This document shows, piece after piece, positions 58,496 to 64,000 of a stretch of 64,000 bases of DNA. Within the stretch, counting starts at the first letter, position 1, and every line of letters starts with the position of its first letter. The translations under genes were made by a program, and so were the position numbers. The notes under the pieces are model-generated. The model saw only the letters and a list, made by a program, of their open reading frames with translations. It did no database searches and had not been told where the DNA came from. Origin of the DNA: Dendrobium chrysotoxum (taxonomy: Eukaryota > Streptophyta > Magnoliopsida > Asparagales > Orchidaceae); the NCBI GenBank assembly GCA_019925795.1, contig CM034298.1, forward strand, positions 52,478,365 through 52,542,364. Direction: 5' to 3'.

Positions 58496-59222
58496 TTGGG
58501 GATGCTATAAAAAATTCATTCAATACCGGCAGCAATACCGGCGGCATTTCCGACGATCAAGTGACTGCCAGAATTACCAGAGGTTAAACCGACGATTACA
58601 CCGTGTTTTGATTGAAAAATATATATGGTTTTGAAAAAGGTTTAATTTTCTTTGAGAAATGATTAATTTTTTAGAATTTTAATTTTAAAATTGAATATTT
58701 ATTATGAATGATATATCACCTCAGAAGGTGAATATATCGTTACCTAATAGGTTCAGATTTCAAATCTTTGAATTTATCCTGATTATCGTAGTTGAATTTG
58801 AGAAAGAACTATATATGACCCCGAAGGGTCAAAATGAGTATTCAATCAAATATTTAACTACAATAATTTGGAAAAGAAGATCATTAATCTCATAATCAAA
58901 CTGAAAATAGTAATTGATATATCTTTTCAGGGAGAGAAATTATCAATCACTATTGATCGTTTGAAAATGACGATAATGATCGTCGGGTTTGATTTTCCCA
59001 AAGATAATTAATTGAGATTTTGAAAAGTTTGATTTTGAAATTTGGTTTGGGTTTCTAAATCTCCTACGAGCGTAAGCCCTCGTAGTTAATTACATCATAG
59101 GAAACCAAAAATATTTTTACGAATACTCTCGATTAAAATAGCGATACAAATTTTATTTAAAGAATTCAAAGTTTGATCTCAAAGGAGGTAGGGACTGAAA
59201 ATTTCAATCAGGAATGGATCAA
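58496..59222 (+). mobile_element. LTR-like block sharing the hairpin of copies A and B
   Basis: Starts abruptly at the Athila gag end. 59.05-59.10 kb (CTACGAGCGTAAGCCCTCGT, TTAATTAC) corresponds to 32.36-32.39 kb. Other parts do not align clearly, so it may be a related family. Confidence 0.45.
59064..59085 (+). other. Hairpin with conserved CGTAAGCC loop
   Basis: Stem CTACGAG / CTCGTAG, loop CGTAAGCC. Four of seven stem pairs differ from the 32364-32385 hairpin, yet all stay paired. Confidence 0.6.
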
Positions 59223-59227
59223 AATTG

Positions 59228-61206
59228 TGTTGAAATCCAGGATCCCGAGCACTTAATTTTGATGGTGACAACTAATACTTACTGAGTACATATAGACTTC
59301 CATTAGATTACAAATGTTTAATCTTTGTATATGAGCACTAACATTTCAAGTCAGATGCACACTGCTAAAGATTGCTGGAGACTCAAATCGGGTAGAATAG
59401 GATGTTGAAGAGTCTGTAATTTTTATTTCTTTATTTTTTTTGAGTCTGCCACAGAAGCATGCATGTGAAAGGAGCAACCATGCACACACACAGGGGGATA
59501 ATTTTTTTTAAAAAAATGATGATTAATTTTTTTTAAGCACATCGTACTGTACGACATTGGATCGTACTGTACGATTAATTAAAAATACTCAGGCTAACGG
59601 CTAATTTTCGAATGGTTAAGTTTACAAACTTATCGTACTATACGATCCATATCGTACTGTATGATAATATGTAATTGTGAAACCCTAGCCGCCAGAATAA
59701 GTTTGGTAAGTTTTTGAATTTGAGTTTCTGAACTGATCGTACTATACGATACGGTTCGTACTGTACGATTAATTAAAACTTGCCAAAATTATCTCCCTAA
59801 TCAGGAAATAAACGTTGGTTTCTATTTTATATGTCGATCGTACTGTACGATCATATATCGTACTGTACGACTTACAGAGACGAGTTCATTCGTCCCAGAG
59901 ATCGTACAAGACGAAACCAAGGTTTTTTATTCTGTTCGTCCTGGACGATATTCATATCGTACAGGATGATATCAAGAAATGAACTGATCGTACTGTACGA
60001 CTGGTGGAGTGCTGGACGATTGTCAGAGACGATTTTCTTCATCCCAGCGATCGTACCAGACGATCCCAAGAATTTTTGTACTATTCGTCCTGGACGATAT
60101 TCTTATCGTATCGTACAGGACGATATCATGAAAAACGCTATTCGTACTGTACGATTAAATGAGTGCTGGACGACTGATAGAGACGAGTTCTTTCGTCCCG
60201 AGGTTCGTCCCACAGTTCGTCCCGTACGAACAGTACGAATCAACAGTATCGTCCTGTACGATATACATATCGTACAGTACGATATGAATAAAATTCGATA
60301 CCTGTTCGTCTGTACTCGTACTGGACGGAGCTGTAATTGAACTGATCGTACTGTACGATTATAAATCGTACTGTACGAACAGAAACGCAAAAGTTGAAAC
60401 TTTTAGGGTTTTTTGAAGCCTGATATAAAAACAACTTAAAATTTTCTTTAGGAAGTTGTTGATCAATCCTTTTGCTGTGAGAGGCTTGGAGGAAAAAGAA
60501 GGGGATTCGGTAGAGAGAAGTTTTTGGAGAGATCTAGAGCTTGAGAGAGGAAGGTGAAGGTGAGCTTGAGCGTGAGGGAGAAGTAGTGTGAGGGGATCAC
60601 ACGGTGGCTCCAAGCTAGCTGCATGCTTTGCTCCTCTTGTGGCTTTGGAAGCTTCAAGAAAGTTCTCGAGGGAAGAGTCACTTCAAGATCAACATCGCCA
60701 AGGTACTCTGCCATCTCCAGGAGGGAGAAAAAGGAGAAGGTTCGCTGCCGTCACCAGGAGGGTGACATAGCGTTTGGTATTCTGCCGCACCGAGGGAGGT
60801 GAAAGTGAGTATTGTAAAGGCTTCTCCGCCTTGCTGTGGGGGCAAAAGGAGAGTCAACTTTTACTAGTGCAAATCCCGGAGTAGAGGACTCCGGGGAGTG
60901 GACGTAGGTCAAGTGACCGAACCACTATAAAAATCTCTGGTGTGTTTTTTCCTGTTTGCCGTACTTTACTTTTCATGCTTTAAATTTGTGCGTTTTAATT
61001 GCTTAGTGAAAAATCAGTATTTAAATATTGTAGTGTAAAATCTAAAATTGAATTATCAATTTCATCGTTGTGAACGTTGTATTTGCTTCCGCACATTAGT
61101 CGTTAAATTATGTTTTGAAAATACAAAAAAAAATTAGAACTCTTGTGTAGGGTTAAATTTTTAAAATACCAATTCACCCCCCCTCTTGGCGCATCTCGTA
61201 CTTTCA
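59228..61206 (+). mobile_element. Solo copia-type (Sire-like) LTR, 1979 bp, AATTG target duplication
   Basis: Starts TGTTGAAATCCAGGATCC, ends CGCATCTCGTACTTTCA; AATTG at 59223-59227 and 61207-61211. Shares with 49223-50907 the GGTGACAAC start block, AGTGGACGTAGGTCAAG, GACCGAACCACTATAAA and the CAATTCACCCCCCCTCTTGG end. Holds the richest palindrome array (59542-60378). No internal element sequence follows. Confidence 0.92.
59542..60378 (+). repeat. Array of paired palindromic dyads (TCGTACTGTACGA type)
   Basis: Pairs begin at 59542, 59633, 59737, 59838, 59936, 60085, 60249 and 60346; spacing inside pairs is 19-21 bp, except the 60085 pair, which has a 5-bp duplication. Several dyads are perfect TCGTACTGTACGA apart from the central base. 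Confidence 0.9.
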
Positions 61207-61211
61207 AATTG

Positions 61212-62260
61212 AACATTTATTTTTGAAGTCAAGGGAAAAAGGGTAAGAGGTATTTTGAGATTCTTAATTACTTCAGAAACACCCCAACCTATCCTAAGTG
61301 TTAGGCTTGAATTTGATGGAAGGAGATTTAAGTTTAAATGATCAATTTTATTAGAGAGTGGGAATTAGATTCCTAGAGGTTGAGGTCTTAAGATTAAAAA
61401 TATGCCTCAGAACCTAAGTCTAAAGTGGGTATTAAAAATCAATGACCCAGATCCTAGTTAATGCAATGCAAATCTAGACCTACCCCAGCCTGGATTGGGG
61501 AGCCAGCTAAATCACCTAAGCGCTTCAAAACCATGTGTCTAATCTTTTAAATGTAGAGTGGTAGGAAAGTTATTTAAGATTAATGCAAAGAGAGTGGGGC
61601 CAACATCTAGAGTAGATTCCTAATTGGCCCCTTGACATATGTTGGGTGAAATGATTAAGCTAAAAAAATGCAATTAAGAATTAGACTCAATTTTTAATTT
61701 ATATTTAATGCAATACATACTAGTTGACTCGATTAAATGCTTAAAATCAGGATGAATCAATTTTAAAATCAGGCTTAAAAATAGATTTTATCCTAGAGAT
61801 TGCACAATATCCCCTGGACAGAACTGCACCCTCATAGGCCAGGTGGTCTGCCAAAACTCGCAGGCGGGGAGGTGCCTAATAAGATAGAGAAAAGTTAATA
61901 TGGATGCATGAAAAACTCCCAGCGATCTAGGCTTACTTCTTAAAAGCGTTAGAGTTTCTATCTGAGTTTAAAATTTTAATTTTTGATTTCAAGTAGAAAT
62001 AGTTTTAATGTGTCCTCACAAGCCTCCGAATGGATTCTAGGCTAAATCAAAATCGACATGCAAGATCACCAAAAAAACTAAAAAAAGTAGGAAAATCCCT
62101 AATCATAATTAATACATCAATAATTAATCAAATCAATTAAATATAATGCTCGAATTGAAAGTCCATAGGCAAGTGCCTTTTAATTATACAATCCAGGGTC
62201 TGCAGGAAAAGTAAAGTGGTCGGGCACCACTAACAATAACCCAGATTTCTAATCCTACCT
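61212..62260. other. Unassigned LTR-like or leader DNA
   Basis: No coding domain. It is more C/G-containing than the AT-rich parts and full of repeat-like phrases, but no partner copy lies in the window. Confidence 0.3.
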
Positions 62261-62289
62261 CACTTCTTCATCTTCTTGAAACTCCTTGG

Positions 62290-62450
62290 ATCGTTGGGTC
62301 CGGATATCCAAATAAAAAGAAACTCTCCCTTAAAAGGGGTGTTATCTTTTCTCTTTGGATATTTAAAAGTATCCTAGACTATATTTCTAAGTAAAAAGGT
62401 ACTCTCCCCTAAGGGATGTCACTTTTCTCCTTGGAATCCAGTTTGGATCA
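62290..62450. repeat. Two imperfect about 80-90 bp tandem units
   Basis: AAACTCTCCCTTAAAAGGGG with TTTTCTCTTTGGATA, then GTACTCTCCCCTAAGGGATG with TTTTCTCCTTGGAAT. Each unit contains a small CTCCC(N)nGGG hairpin. Confidence 0.6.
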
Positions 62451-63324
62451 CTATTATCCCATCTTAAAGCACTTAATACATTACAACTCAATTCTCAAAT
62501 TAAATTACATTTAAAATAAAAATTAAAATCTAGACTCAATCTTGAAGGATATCCTAATAATCAACAGTTAATATTTTAAAATTTAAAATGCTCAAACCAG
62601 CCACACTTGGCTATGCTCTTTTAATTTTAAAGGGGGACTTCAACAAATTTCTGAAGCACCTGCAGAAAATAGTGTTAATTTTAAAGCTTTGATTATTGCC
62701 CCTTTAATTTAATTGCCCTGTGCGAGCATGGCCACCTGCATAAGATTAAATTAGTATAAATTATCCCTAACCTAGGGGTAGATCTAATATGTAATCAATC
62801 ACAACACAGAGTACATTAAATAAATAAACAATCACATCAATTATACTACTAGCAAATAACATGCAGTAAAAGCTCGAAAACCTGGCACACAGTAGAAAAG
62901 TAAACACCGACCTAGCCTAAGATTAGAGTTGGTTGTCCTAGCAAGCCATTTAAAGTGTGTGTAGGTTGTGTGGATTTGATATGTCCTAAGTAGGGTAATT
63001 AGTTAAAGTTGTCTGATGTTCTGGTTGGTTGAAAAGGGGTTCAAGGAGATTTTAATCAAAGTTTAAATCTTAATGATTTGAATTTGATTTTAAAGTTATT
63101 TTTGATTGTTTATTGGATACCACCTTTGTTGCTCACCGAGACCGTGAAGTTTATTTCACCTTCTTTGGGGCTAATTTAATAGCCTCGTAGGCCTGGGTTA
63201 CCTAGTGATACCCGATATGATGAAATGATTTGAGTTTGGTTAAGTTTAAAGGTTAATTAAATTTTAATTAAATTTAATTAATTACTGATTTTAAGGTTTA
63301 ATTTATTTAAGTTTGTCATTAATC
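62451..63324. other. Unassigned LTR-like DNA
   Basis: AT-rich, no coding domain recognised. Confidence 0.3.
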
Positions 63325-63595
63325 AGTTCGTGGCGTTGTGCTACCAGGCTTGAGGAATAAAGCCTCCTTAAGTCATGTAGCCCCGCAGCCAGGAGTAGTC
63401 CAGCCGATAAACCGAGTTACTGTATTTGAATTAAGAATTTTAAGTTTAATTAAATCATTAAGAATCAATTCATTTTAAGTTTAACACTCCTTAGAATTCA
63501 TTCGTGGCGTTGTGCCACAAGGCTCGAGGAACAAAGCCTCCTTAGGACACGTAGCCCCGCAGCCCGGAGTAGTCTAGCCTAAAAACTTCATTTCA
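63325..63595. repeat. Two about 170-bp tandem units
   Basis: TTCGTGGCGTTGTGCTACCA, AAAGCCTCCTTAAGTCATGT, AGCCCCGCAGCCAGGAGTAG (63328-63400) repeat as TTCGTGGCGTTGTGCCACAA, AAAGCCTCCTTAGGACACGT, AGCCCCGCAGCCCGGAGTAG (63501-63575). Confidence 0.85.
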
Positions 63596-64000
63596 GGAGT
63601 GGTTGTTAGGTATTAAGGAGTTAGTTGAGTGTTTTAAATATTAACTTAATATTTTCTGGAATTTGGAATTAATTATTAAAATTTGGAATTTTTCAGATTA
63701 TTTTAATGATTTAATTAAGAGGTCAAAAGTTAATATTTTAATTAAGCCTAAATTCTAGAAATTTAATATTTTATTAAAATACTAGACCTTAATATGATTA
63801 GTTAGACTATAAGTACACTGAATTTGAATTTTTCTATATTTTATTATGAAAGTTTGAAGTTTTAACTTGATTTTGAACTAAGTTTGACCAATTCAAATTT
63901 GATTAATTTCTGGAAGTTTTATATTTTTGATAAATATTAGACCTTAATATGAGTTGTATGCCTTTGAGTTTGACTGATTTGGAGTTTAATTGAATTAGTT
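63596..64000. other. AT-rich DNA, nothing recognised
   Basis: Runs off the window end with no feature seen. Confidence 0.35.

Noticed and set aside
59542..60378. Regularly spaced short repeats suggesting a CRISPR array
   Set aside because: Eukaryotic DNA, repeats are palindromic pairs of variable sequence inside an LTR with target duplications; no cas genes.
59831..60390. Frames of 95-169 codons rich in Arg, Thr, Val and Tyr
   Set aside because: They are translations of the palindrome array on both strands.

Overview
The window is nuclear DNA of a flowering plant. It is AT-rich, has introns, and is packed with plant transposon families: Ty1/copia, Ty3/gypsy of Athila and Tat type, RTE-type LINEs, a tRNA-like SINE, and hAT, Mutator-like, CACTA and Tourist-like miniature elements. 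The GC-rich first exon of the acyl-CoA ligase gene leans towards a monocot, but that is a weak hint. No organelle, rRNA or convincing tRNA gene was seen.

Two cellular genes can be reconstructed, both on the minus strand. The first (2143-4831) is a five-exon gene for a 92-residue endosulfine/ARPP-19-like protein, a predicted PP2A regulator. The second (37865-43534) is a three-exon gene for a 573-residue peroxisomal acyl-activating enzyme of the AAE7/ACN1 (acetate/butyrate-CoA ligase) type. It has the ATP-binding and adenylation motifs and a C-terminal SRL peroxisomal signal. All six introns are phase 0 with GT-AG borders, and several carry miniature transposons.

The rest is nested repeat DNA. 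1-9 kb: an LTR fragment, then the endosulfine gene, then a LINE tail interrupted by a hAT element. 9-24 kb: copia remnants, nine copies of a Tourist-like element across the window (most of them here), SINEs, LINE pieces, and a copia pol remnant interrupted by a young LINE with a 17-bp target duplication. 24-34 kb: a C-rich island, two inverted copies of one LTR family, a copia element split by a solo LTR and a mini-CACTA, a hAT element and a 1.5-kb foldback element. 33.7-37.7 kb: a partial LTR with palindrome arrays and LINE tails. 43.8-51.2 kb: a gag-only Tat-type element whose right LTR holds a solo copia-type LTR. 51-64 kb: AT-rich DNA, a decayed Athila element, a second solo LTR, and unassigned LTR-like DNA.

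The most unusual signal is in the LTRs. Three LTR copies of one copia-like (Sire-type) family carry arrays of paired 13-bp palindromes (consensus about TCGTMCNGKACGA). The two members of a pair sit 19-22 bp apart, about two helical turns, and pairs recur about every 100 bp. Other LTRs in the window carry their own unrelated arrays. A second signal is a 7-bp-stem, 8-nt-loop hairpin in another LTR family, with compensatory stem changes and an almost invariant loop.
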